A DNA stretch of 64,000 nucleotides from Bifidobacterium breve (lineage in GTDB: Bacteria; Actinomycetota; Acidimicrobiia; Acidimicrobiales; Acidimicrobilacustridaceae), in the NCBI GenBank assembly GCA_945860545.1, contig CAMAQM010000001.1:62001-126000 (forward strand). The letters run 5' to 3'. The translations under genes and the position numbers were made by a program. How positions within the stretch are numbered: position 1 is the stretch's first letter; each line of letters starts with the position of its first letter. Of this stretch, positions 17,822 through 26,327 are shown piece by piece. The notes beneath the pieces are model-generated. The model did not search any database, was not told the origin of the DNA, and worked only from the letters and a program-made list of their open reading frames with translations.

Positions 17822-18505
17822 GTGGCAGTGATCACATGTTGGAGCGCCAAGGGGGGTTCAGGGACCTCGGTGGTCGCCGCAGCGCTGGCGGTGCTGCTGG
17901 CCCGCCGCCCGCAGGGGGCCCTGCTCGTCGACCTGTGCGGTGACCAGCCCGCACTACTCGGCTGTCGCGAGCCACAAGGCCACGGGGTCAGGGACTGGTT
18001 GGTGTCGGCGACCGACACCCCGCCCGACGCGCTCGGGCGACTCGAGATGGACGTCGTGACGGGACTGCGTCTGCTGCCCACCGGGTCTGGAGGGGACGTG
18101 GGCGCACGGCACCCGGCGGAGACCTCGGCGCAACAGGCGCGGGCGCTCGCTGGCGTGCTGGGCCGCGACCTCCGTGGTGTGGTCGTCGATGCCGGTTGTG
18201 TTCTCGGCGGGCCCTCCCCGGGCGCGGAGGCGGCCGTGACAGCGGGAGCGTCGTCGCTGCTGGTGGTGCGCCCCTGCTACCTGGCGTTGCGTCGGGCGCT
18301 CGCCACCGGGTTGCGTCCGACCGGTGTGGTGGTCGTGAGCGAGCCGTGGCGCGCCCTCGCCGTGGGCGACGTCGCCGAAGTACTCGGTGCACCCGTGGTG
18401 GCCGAGGTCACCGTCGACCCTGCCGTCGGACGCGCCGTCGACGCGGGCGTGCTTGCCCAGCGCCTACCGCGCGGGCTGCATCGTGCTCTGGCCAACGTTG
18501 TCTGA
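17822..18505 (+). CDS. TadZ/CpaE-like (septum-site-determining-type) ATPase with degenerate P-loop
   Basis: VITCWSAKGGSGTSVVAAALAVLLA; upstream of the CpaF gene; exact start uncertain (17810-17828). Confidence 0.8.
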   Translation: MAVITCWSAKGGSGTSVVAAALAVLLARRPQGALLVDLCGDQPALLGCREPQGHGVRDWLVSATDTPPDALGRLEMDVVTGLRLLPTGSGGDVGARHPAETSAQQARALAGVLGRDLRGVVVDAGCVLGGPSPGAEAAVTAGASSLLVVRPCYLALRRALATGLRPTGVVVVSEPWRALAVGDVAEVLGAPVVAEVTVDPAVGRAVDAGVLAQRLPRGLHRALANVV

Positions 18506-19667
18506 CGTCCCATGGGGTTCGGGCCCCCGTCAGCCCTCGGCTGCGGCGGTGGCGGCGGTGGTGCACGCCGACCTGCTCGCCGGTGACGCTGTGACTCGGA
18601 CCCGTGCGGATCGCTCGGCGGTGACCGACCTCGTGCGGCAGCGATGGCCGCTGATGCCTCTCGATGTTGTGGCCGAGGCGGTCGACGCAGTGATGGCCCG
18701 CGCCTACGGGCTCGGGGTGCTCGAGGTGCCGCTGGGTGACCCAGCGGTCGACGAGGTCATGGTCAACGGCGACGGTTCGGTGTGGGTCGAGGTGGGTGGC
18801 CGGGTTCGTCGCACGGCGTTGTCGGTCACCGCCCATGAGGCGCTCGGCATCGCCGAGCGGGTCCTCGCCCCGCTCGGGTTGCGGGTCGATCCCCGTCACC
18901 CGGTGGCTGACGCCCGACTCGCCGACGGCTCCCGGCTCCACGTCGTGGTCCCACCCGTCGCCGTTGACGGGCCGGTCATCACCATCCGACGTTTCGGTGT
19001 GCGTGCCGTTCCGCTCGACGCCTTCTGTGACCCTCGGGTCGCCGAACTTCTGGCGCGTGCGGTTCGCGCCCGGGCCAACATCATCGTGAGTGGGGGGACC
19101 GGTGCGGGAAAGACGACGCTGCTCAACGCCCTCGCCGGGGTTCTGCGCGCCAACGAACGGATCGTGACCATTGAGGACACGGCAGAGTTGCGTCTGCCGG
19201 GGGAACATGTGGTGCGTCTCGAGGCACGCCCGGCCGTCGACGACGTCCCCGGGGTCGGCATTGGGGACCTGGTCCGCACGGCGCTGCGCATGCGACCCGA
19301 CCGCATCATCGTTGGTGAGGTGCGCGGACCTGAGGTGCTCGACATGCTCGTGGCCATGAACACCGGCCACGCCGGGTCGCTGTGCTCAGTGCATGCCAAC
19401 TCCCCACCTGATGCGTTACGCCGTCTTGAAGCGCTGGCGGTGGGGGCGGGTCGTGCCCTCCCACTCGAGGCCGTTCGCGAGCACCTCGTGGCCGCCCTTG
19501 ATCTGGTGGTGCAGGTGACACGCACCGCCACCGGCGGTCGTCGTGTGGTCGCCGTCGACCAGGTCGTTGCCGTCGGTGGCCGACCCACCACACGTTCGTG
19601 GGTGCGTGGCGACGAGATCGTGGGTGGACCCACCGCCGCAACGCCGCTCCCCGCTGCGACGCCGTGA
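18498..19667 (+). CDS. CpaF/TadA-family secretion ATPase
   Basis: IIVSGGTGAGKTTLLNALAG...IVTIEDTAELRL...MRPDRIIVGEVRGPEVLDML; start uncertain (ORF track 18387; overlaps TadZ end). Confidence 0.92.
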   Translation: MSDVPWGSGPRQPSAAAVAAVVHADLLAGDAVTRTRADRSAVTDLVRQRWPLMPLDVVAEAVDAVMARAYGLGVLEVPLGDPAVDEVMVNGDGSVWVEVGGRVRRTALSVTAHEALGIAERVLAPLGLRVDPRHPVADARLADGSRLHVVVPPVAVDGPVITIRRFGVRAVPLDAFCDPRVAELLARAVRARANIIVSGGTGAGKTTLLNALAGVLRANERIVTIEDTAELRLPGEHVVRLEARPAVDDVPGVGIGDLVRTALRMRPDRIIVGEVRGPEVLDMLVAMNTGHAGSLCSVHANSPPDALRRLEALAVGAGRALPLEAVREHLVAALDLVVQVTRTATGGRRVVAVDQVVAVGGRPTTRSWVRGDEIVGGPTAATPLPAATP

Positions 19668-20356
19668 GCGCGTTGGTGGCCGCAGTTGGTGGAGTCCTTC
19701 TCGGTGGGGCCGTCGTGTCGGTGGTGCGGAACCGACCGGTGCGTTCGACTGCGGCCGGTTGGCCGGTGAGTCGTTGGTGGCGCACCCGCGTCACCCACCC
19801 GAAGGCGCACGAGGACGACACCTCACTCGGGGATCTCGTGGCCGTGCTGGACGCGGTGGGTCGGGCGATGCGCAGCGGCCTTGGGGTGCATGCCGCCGTG
19901 CGGTCGGCGGCGCCGTCGGGTGGTGTGCACCGTCACGATCTTGAGACCGTGGTGGGGGACGTTGATTGCGGGGTCCCACTGGCCACGGCGCTTCGTCAGT
20001 GGCGGACACGGTCGTCCACCCCGGGAGTGGGACTGGCGGCGGCGGTGCTGGCCTTTGGTCTGCATACCGGCGCCTCGCTTCCCCGGGCTGTCGACGGGGC
20101 TGCTGCAACGTTGCGGGAACGCCTGGCGTTGCTCGGGGAGGTGCGGGTCCAGTCCTCGCAGGCCCGGGCGAGCGCCGTGGTGGTGGTGGGCGCACCGGTG
20201 GCGTTCACCGCGGTGGTGGCGGTCGCCGATGCACGCGTCCCCGCCTTCTTGTTCGCCACCCCGGGTGGGTGGTTGTGCGTGGCGGTGGGGGTCGGGCTCG
20301 AGGTCGGGTGTGTGCGTTGGATGCGGGTCCTCATGGCGCGGGCGGGAATGACGTGA
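19664..20356 (+). CDS. TadB-like type II secretion F protein
   Basis: Position between CpaF and TadC; GEVRVQSSQARASAVVVVGAPVAFTAVVAV TM architecture; GTGA overlap with CpaF. Confidence 0.78.
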   Translation: MSALVAAVGGVLLGGAVVSVVRNRPVRSTAAGWPVSRWWRTRVTHPKAHEDDTSLGDLVAVLDAVGRAMRSGLGVHAAVRSAAPSGGVHRHDLETVVGDVDCGVPLATALRQWRTRSSTPGVGLAAAVLAFGLHTGASLPRAVDGAAATLRERLALLGEVRVQSSQARASAVVVVGAPVAFTAVVAVADARVPAFLFATPGGWLCVAVGVGLEVGCVRWMRVLMARAGMT

Positions 20357-20937
20357 ATCCCCGACGGGACGCCGTCGTCGTGGCGGTGGCCGTGGCCGCG
20401 TGGCTGCTCGCTGGCCCGTTGGTGGCTATTGCGTCGGCCGTCGCCATGGCCGTGGCGGTGTCCGCGCTCCAGCGGTCGGCCGAGCGTCGCCGGATCGAGT
20501 CGCTCCGACGTGCCCTGCCTGACGCCGTGGACCTGTTCCGTCTCGGTGCCGACGCCGGGCTGACCACGCCTCAGGCGGTGGTTGCCGTCGCAGGGCACGG
20601 ACCCGTTCTGGTGGCGCAACAGCTCAGGGTCGTCGTGGCGCGCACCGACCGGGGGATGCGGCTCGTTGACGCGCTCGAGGAACTTCGCCAGCACACACCG
20701 CTCACGGCGCTCGCCGACGCGCTCGTCGACGCCGAACGGTATGGCACACCGCTGACCGATGCGCTGGCCCGGTTGGCGGCCGACGCCCGGGACCAGCGTC
20801 GTCGCGACGCCGAGGTTCGTGCTCGTCGGTTGCCCGTGCAGATGCTCGCACCGCTCGTGGTGTGTGCGCTGCCCGCCACCGTGGTGCTCGCCGTCATCCC
20901 CGTGGTGGTCGTGGCACTCGGTGACCTGCGGTGGTGA
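20353..20937 (+). CDS. TadC-like type II secretion F protein
   Basis: LRRALPDAVDLFRLGADAGLTTPQAVVAVA...RRDAEVRARRLPVQMLAPLVVCALPATVVLAVIPVVV. Confidence 0.82.
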   Translation: MNPRRDAVVVAVAVAAWLLAGPLVAIASAVAMAVAVSALQRSAERRRIESLRRALPDAVDLFRLGADAGLTTPQAVVAVAGHGPVLVAQQLRVVVARTDRGMRLVDALEELRQHTPLTALADALVDAERYGTPLTDALARLAADARDQRRRDAEVRARRLPVQMLAPLVVCALPATVVLAVIPVVVVALGDLRW

Positions 20938-21000
20938 CCATCGGCGATCCACTTCACTCATCGGCCCCGCCGATCACCTTGTTGACCTGAGAGGAGTGCC

Positions 21001-21231
21001 ATGTCCGACACCCACCCCCCCACCCCTGTGTGCACCCCCAGTGGCCGACGGCGGCCACAGGGGTGCGGTCCCCACCCTGACGACGCCGGTCAAGCCACCG
21101 CGGAGTACGCGCTCGTGTTGCTCGGTGCGGCGGCGGTGGCGTTGCTGCTCATCGGGTGGGCCACCACCACCGATCAGATCAGTCGGTTGTTCGACTTCGT
21201 CATCGACCAGGTGATCGGTCGGTCGGGTTGA
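21001..21231 (+). CDS. Flp-pilin-like / DUF4244-type protein
   Basis: DDAGQATAEYALVLLGAAAVALLLIGWATTTDQISRLFDFVIDQVIG. Confidence 0.8.
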   Translation: MSDTHPPTPVCTPSGRRRPQGCGPHPDDAGQATAEYALVLLGAAAVALLLIGWATTTDQISRLFDFVIDQVIGRSG

Positions 21232-21659
21232 GCGGTCGCCGTCGGTTCGGCGGGGACGTCGGGCAGGCAACGGTGGAACTGGCGCTCGTGTTGCCCGTGG
21301 TGGTGGTGCTCATGTTGGTGGTCGTGCAGGTGGGCAACGTGGTGTACCACCGGGTGCTCGTGGTGCACGTGGCGCGCGAAGTGGTGCGTGCCGCGTCGGT
21401 GTCGCCGCTCGCTCCCGACGCCGCGACGGTCGCCGCACGCCACGGTCTCGACGCCTCGCGGCTCGAGGTCGACGTCGGCGTTCCCGACCCGTCAGGGTTC
21501 GTGCGCGCCGGGGTTTCCTACGGCGTCCCCACCGACGTGGCCGTGGTCGGGTCGCTGCTCCCCGACGTGACCGTCAGTGCCGAGGCCCACATGTCGGTGG
21601 AGTGGACGCGTCGTGAGTCGTCGCTCAAACCCCGGCGTGGTCGTCGCCGGCGATGGTGA
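21228..21659 (+). CDS. TadE-like pseudopilin (TTG start)
   Basis: GDVGQATVELALVLPVVVVLMLVVVQVGNVVYHR. Confidence 0.82.
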   Translation: MSGRRRFGGDVGQATVELALVLPVVVVLMLVVVQVGNVVYHRVLVVHVAREVVRAASVSPLAPDAATVAARHGLDASRLEVDVGVPDPSGFVRAGVSYGVPTDVAVVGSLLPDVTVSAEAHMSVEWTRRESSLKPRRGRRRRW

Positions 21660-24003
21660 CGAGCAGCCGTCGGGCGCCGTCCTTGTCGAGCGGTTCGTTC
21701 CCGTTGCCGCATTTCGGCGACTGCACACACGATGGACATCCCGAGACGCACGGGCATGAGGCGATCACTTCGGCGGTCGCCGACACCAGTTCGGCGGCGC
21801 GGTCGAAGGCGAGTTCCGACAGGCCCGCCCCGCCGGGGTGGGCGTCGTGGATGAACACGGTGGGCAGTCCGGTGTCGGGGTGCAGGGCGGTCGACACCCC
21901 CCCGACGTCGGACCGGTCGCAGATGGCGAACAGCGGCAGCATGCCGATGGCGGCGTGTTCGGCGGCGTGGAGGGTGCCCGGCAGCGACGCCGGCACGATG
22001 CCGGCGGTTTCACACACCTCGGCGGGCACCGTGAACCAGAACGCCCGGGTGTCGAGCTCGGTGTCGGGCAGGTCGAGTTCCTCGGTGGCGATGGTCCGAC
22101 CCGTGCGGGTCTCGATGCGCTGGTAGCCGACCACCTGGCTGCGGACAGTCACCGCGCCTTCGTGGAGGTCCACGTCCCCGAGACGTCCGAGACGGTCGAT
22201 GGTGATCACCGAGATGTCGGTGGCGGTTCGTGCCCGCGTGTGCTCGCCGGGTGTGGCCGGCTCGACGATGGCTTCGGCGGCGTCAAGGTCGAGCGACAGG
22301 ACTTTCCACGGTTTGCCGCGGTGGAGGTAGACGGCGCCGGGGTGGACCTGTCGTGGGGCGCGGCGGGCGTCGACGGTGCCCACCAGTGTCCCGTCCACCG
22401 TGGTGATGCGCACCTCCCGGCCGCCACCGGAGCGGAGACCCACGCCGTGGGCCGGGTGCCCCCGGCCTGACCACACCGCCACCGGCCCGCCCGGGGCCAG
22501 GCGGTGACGGGGTCGGATGGCGACGAGGTCCTCAAGGGCGAGGAGACGCACCGCCTCGTCAAGCAGTTCCGGCCACCACCTGTGGTCGTTGGTGCCGAGC
22601 GGAAGTTCGTGGGCCGCACAGGCCAACTGGTCGACGAGCACGAACGGGTTCGACGGGTTGATGACGGCCGGTTCGGGGGGACGGGTGAACACTTCGGTGG
22701 GGTGGGCCATGAACCACTGGTCGAGTTGGTCGTCCCCGGCGACGAGGACGGCCACCGACGGCTCACCTCCCCGTCCGGCCCGTCCGGCCTGCTGCCACAT
22801 CGACGCCGTCGTGCCGGGGAATCCGTTGAGCACCACAGCGTCAAGACCGCCGATGTCGACCCCGAGTTCGAGTGCGGTGGTGGCCACCACGCAGCGCAGT
22901 TCGCCGGCGAACATGGCGCGCTCCACCTCGCGACGCTCGGCGGAGAGCATGCCTCCCCGGTAGGGCTCGACGAGTGAGGCGAGCGGTTCGGGGAGTTGTC
23001 GCTGCACGTCGTTGGCGAGAAGTTCGGTTCCCCGGCGACCCCGACAGAACGCCAGGGTGCGCCGGCCCTCGGTGACGAGCAGCGCGGTGACCATGGCGCT
23101 GTCGCGCGACGCCGAACGGCGACGCACCGTCGGCGTCCACGGTTCGTCCTCGTCGTCCACTTCAGTTTCCACCGATGGTTCGTCGGGGACGTCGTCAACC
23201 AGCGGGTTCCACAACACGAAGAGCTGTTCACCCCGGGGCGACCCGTCGTCACCCACCTCGGTGACGGGAAGTCCGCACAGCTCCGACGCCAGGCGGGCCG
23301 GTTCGCCAATGGTGGCCGACGTGAACACGAACACTGGTGACGACCCGTAGTGGTGGCACAGGCGCCGCAGCCGCCGCAGCACGTGGGCGACGTGACTTCC
23401 GAACACGCCGCGCAATACGTGGAGTTCGTCGATGACCACGTGTGTGAGGTTGGCGAGGAACCCGGTCCACTGGTCGTGGCGGGCGAGGATCCCGGCGTGG
23501 AGCATCTCGGGGTTGGTGAGCACCACGTTGGCGTTCGCCCGGACCCACCGGCGTTCCGCCGGGGTGCAGTCACCGTCGTAGGCGGCGGCCACCACCCCGT
23601 CGAGCCGGGCGGCGGCCATGGTGGCGAGCTGGTCGCGTGCGAGTGCCTTGGTGGGGAACACCAACAACGCGGTCGCCTTCGACCCCTGGGCGCTGAGGGT
23701 GTCGAGAATGGGTGCCTGGTAACACAACGACTTTCCGGATGCCGTGCCAGTGGTGATCACCACGGACTCGCCGGCGCGTATGCGGTTGATCGCCTCGGCC
23801 TGATGGGACCACAGGGAGCCGACCCCGAGTGCGTCAAGGACGCTGTCGGCGAGAGGTGGTTCAGCCACCCCGTGCCGAGCGGCGGTGGCGGTGCGGTGGG
23901 CCACGTGGACCACCCTGGGGTCGTCACCGAGCGTGTCGGCGAGGGCGCGCAACGACGGGTCGGCCCCGGTGGGCAACGCAAGGTGTCGGGCGGGGTCGGT
24001 CAT
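21625..24003 (-). CDS. DEAD/DEAH-box helicase with C-terminal Zn-binding DUF1998-type domain (MrfA/YprA-like)
   Basis: TTGTASGKSLCYQAPILDTL; DELH; SATI; QQAGRAGRGG; CPCVSGCPSCVQSPKCGNGNEPLDK. Confidence 0.92.
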   Translation of the reverse strand: MTDPARHLALPTGADPSLRALADTLGDDPRVVHVAHRTATAARHGVAEPPLADSVLDALGVGSLWSHQAEAINRIRAGESVVITTGTASGKSLCYQAPILDTLSAQGSKATALLVFPTKALARDQLATMAAARLDGVVAAAYDGDCTPAERRWVRANANVVLTNPEMLHAGILARHDQWTGFLANLTHVVIDELHVLRGVFGSHVAHVLRRLRRLCHHYGSSPVFVFTSATIGEPARLASELCGLPVTEVGDDGSPRGEQLFVLWNPLVDDVPDEPSVETEVDDEDEPWTPTVRRRSASRDSAMVTALLVTEGRRTLAFCRGRRGTELLANDVQRQLPEPLASLVEPYRGGMLSAERREVERAMFAGELRCVVATTALELGVDIGGLDAVVLNGFPGTTASMWQQAGRAGRGGEPSVAVLVAGDDQLDQWFMAHPTEVFTRPPEPAVINPSNPFVLVDQLACAAHELPLGTNDHRWWPELLDEAVRLLALEDLVAIRPRHRLAPGGPVAVWSGRGHPAHGVGLRSGGGREVRITTVDGTLVGTVDARRAPRQVHPGAVYLHRGKPWKVLSLDLDAAEAIVEPATPGEHTRARTATDISVITIDRLGRLGDVDLHEGAVTVRSQVVGYQRIETRTGRTIATEELDLPDTELDTRAFWFTVPAEVCETAGIVPASLPGTLHAAEHAAIGMLPLFAICDRSDVGGVSTALHPDTGLPTVFIHDAHPGGAGLSELAFDRAAELVSATAEVIASCPCVSGCPSCVQSPKCGNGNEPLDKDGARRLLVTIAGDDHAGV

Positions 24004-24123
24004 GGGTGAGGGTGAGTGTACGGACAGCCAATGACGCACCGGTGGGGTCGAGCGTTTCCTTTCGGGCGGCACCCGACGTGGTTTCGTGATGCTCCACTAC
24101 CGTTGGGGTGTGGGGTGCGAACG

Positions 24124-24462
24124 ATGCTGATGGACGTTCAGGTGGGTGAACTTGGCCCATGGACCGTCGTTGCGCCCATCGGGGAACTCGACCTGGCCTC
24201 GGTGCCGCGCCTGCGCCAGGAGGTGCTCGCCGCCCTGTCCGCGTCGGGAGGCGACGTCTTGTTGGACCTCGCCGCGGTGGATTTCGTCGATTCGGTCGGT
24301 CTCGGCGGGGTGGTGGCGGTGGCCAAGCGGGTTGTCGGCGCCGGCGGCCGGTTCGCCGTTGCCCGACCCGACCCACGGGTGTGGGCGGTGTTCACCCTCG
24401 TCGGTCTCGACAAGGTGTTCGACTGTTACGCCGAGTTGGACGGGGCGTTGACCGATGGGTGA
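24124..24462 (+). CDS. STAS-domain anti-sigma factor antagonist
   Basis: VVAPIGELDLASVPRLRQEVLAAL...VLLDLAAVDFVDSVGLGGVVAVAKR. Confidence 0.88.
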   Translation: MLMDVQVGELGPWTVVAPIGELDLASVPRLRQEVLAALSASGGDVLLDLAAVDFVDSVGLGGVVAVAKRVVGAGGRFAVARPDPRVWAVFTLVGLDKVFDCYAELDGALTDG

Positions 24463-24922
24463 GGTGGTCCTCGACGTTCCGGCGCGGCCCGAGTACCTGT
24501 CGTTGGTCCGCCAGGTCGTGGCGTCGGCGGCCGCCGTGCAGATGGTGCGCGACGAACGCATCGACGCGTTGCGTCTGGCGGTGTCGGAAGCAACGACGAA
24601 CGCCATCGAGTCGTACGCCGAGGTGCGGTCGGACGGCACGGACCTCGGGTCCCAGCGCATCGTGGTGCGGTGCAATCTCGACGTGGAGCGTGTCGAGGTG
24701 GAGGTGCGCGACCGTGCCGGCGGCATCGACGCCCACACGACCCAGACCGTTGCCGAACCCGGGTCCCTCGACGACCCCAACCAGGAGCGCGGCCGGGGAC
24801 TGCCGTTGATGCGTCACCTCGCCGACCAGTGGGAGATCACCGCCGGTGACGGTGGCACCTCGGTGCGGCTGGTGGTGTTCACCCCGTGGGCTGACCGGCG
24901 GGGGCAGACCCCCGCTCCCTAA
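24455..24922 (+). CDS. RsbW-like HATPase (anti-sigma factor kinase)
   Basis: [18 protein letters not shown]...VRDRAGGID...[17 protein letters not shown]. Confidence 0.85.
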   Translation: MGEVVLDVPARPEYLSLVRQVVASAAAVQMVRDERIDALRLAVSEATTNAIESYAEVRSDGTDLGSQRIVVRCNLDVERVEVEVRDRAGGIDAHTTQTVAEPGSLDDPNQERGRGLPLMRHLADQWEITAGDGGTSVRLVVFTPWADRRGQTPAP

Positions 24923-26175
24923 CGGGCGACGCCGAGATCCCCCGATGAGGTCCACGTGGCGGCGTCACCTTCGGCGTAACGGCGCAGTTCCCGTCGGGCG
25001 ATGACCATGCGGTGCACCTCGTCGGGACCGTCGGCGAGGCGCAACGTGCGGATGCCGGCGTACATGGCGGCCAGCGGCGTGTCGTCGGACACCCCGGCGC
25101 CGCCGTGGGCCTGAATGGCGTGGTCGATGACCCGCAGTGCCACGTTCGGTGCCACCACCTTGATCGCTGAGATCTCGGTCCGGGCCGCCTTGTTCCCCAC
25201 GTTGTCCATGAGCCACGCCGCGTACAGCGTCAGCAACCGGGCCTGGTCGATCTCCATGCGGCCGTCGGCGATCCAGGTCTGGATCACCCCCTGGGAGGCG
25301 AGTGGCTTGCCGAACGCGGTGCGGTCCACCACTCGTCGACACATCAGTTCGAGCGCCCGTTCGGCGGCCCCGAGGGTGCGCATGCAGTGGTGGATGCGGC
25401 CCGGGCCGAGCCGGGCCTGGGCGATGGCGAACCCGCCACCTTCCTGACCGAGCAGGTTCGTCACCGGTACGCGCACGTCGGTGAAACTGATCTCGCAGTG
25501 ACCTTCGCGGTCCTGGTAGCCGAACACCGGCAACGCCCGTTCGATGTGCACCCCGGGGGTGTCGAGGGGGACGAGGACCATGGACTGTTGGAGATGGGTG
25601 GCCGCCTCGGGATCGGTCTTGCCCATGAGGATGGCGACCTTGCAGCGATGTGAGGCGGCCCCCGACGTCCACCACTTGCGTCCGTTGATCACGTACTCGT
25701 CACCGTCGCGGCGGATCGAACACTCGATGTTGGTGGCGTCCGACGACGCCACGGCAGGTTCGGTCATGGCGAAACACGACCGGATCTCGCCGGCGAGCAG
25801 GGGCACCAGCCACTGTTCTTTCTGCTCGGGGGTGCCGAACATGGTGAGGATCTCCATGTTCCCGGTGTCGGGGGCGGCGCAGTTGGTCGCCTCCGAGGCG
25901 AGGTGGCTGCGGCCCATGATCTCGGCGAGGGGTGCGTAGTCGAGGTTCGACAGCCCGTCGGTCCACTCGGTGGCGTGAGGCAGGAACAGGTTCCACAACC
26001 CCCGCGAGCGCGCCTCGACCTTGAGGTCCTCGATGATGGGCGGGTGGAAGTGGGGGTCGCCCGAGGCCGCCATCTGGTCCCGGTAGGTCGCCTCGGCGGG
26101 GATGACCCGTTCCTCCATGAACGCCACGAGACGCTGCCGCAACTCTTTGGCCTGAGGGCTGAACTCGAAATCCAT
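24919..26175 (-). CDS. Acyl-CoA dehydrogenase family protein
   Basis: [62 protein letters not shown]. Confidence 0.93.
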   Translation of the reverse strand: MDFEFSPQAKELRQRLVAFMEERVIPAEATYRDQMAASGDPHFHPPIIEDLKVEARSRGLWNLFLPHATEWTDGLSNLDYAPLAEIMGRSHLASEATNCAAPDTGNMEILTMFGTPEQKEQWLVPLLAGEIRSCFAMTEPAVASSDATNIECSIRRDGDEYVINGRKWWTSGAASHRCKVAILMGKTDPEAATHLQQSMVLVPLDTPGVHIERALPVFGYQDREGHCEISFTDVRVPVTNLLGQEGGGFAIAQARLGPGRIHHCMRTLGAAERALELMCRRVVDRTAFGKPLASQGVIQTWIADGRMEIDQARLLTLYAAWLMDNVGNKAARTEISAIKVVAPNVALRVIDHAIQAHGGAGVSDDTPLAAMYAGIRTLRLADGPDEVHRMVIARRELRRYAEGDAATWTSSGDLGVAR

Positions 26176-26327
26176 GGCGTGCTCCTGTAGTGGTGACGGG
26201 CCGCGTTCCCGGGGTGGTCACGGTACCCCGCATTGCCTGTCAGGACAGCAGAGTCGGGGGTCGGCGGGGGGGACGCCGTGCGGTGGCGTGTTGACAGGGA
26301 CGCCTCTGGCCTCCCAACCTGTCGCCG

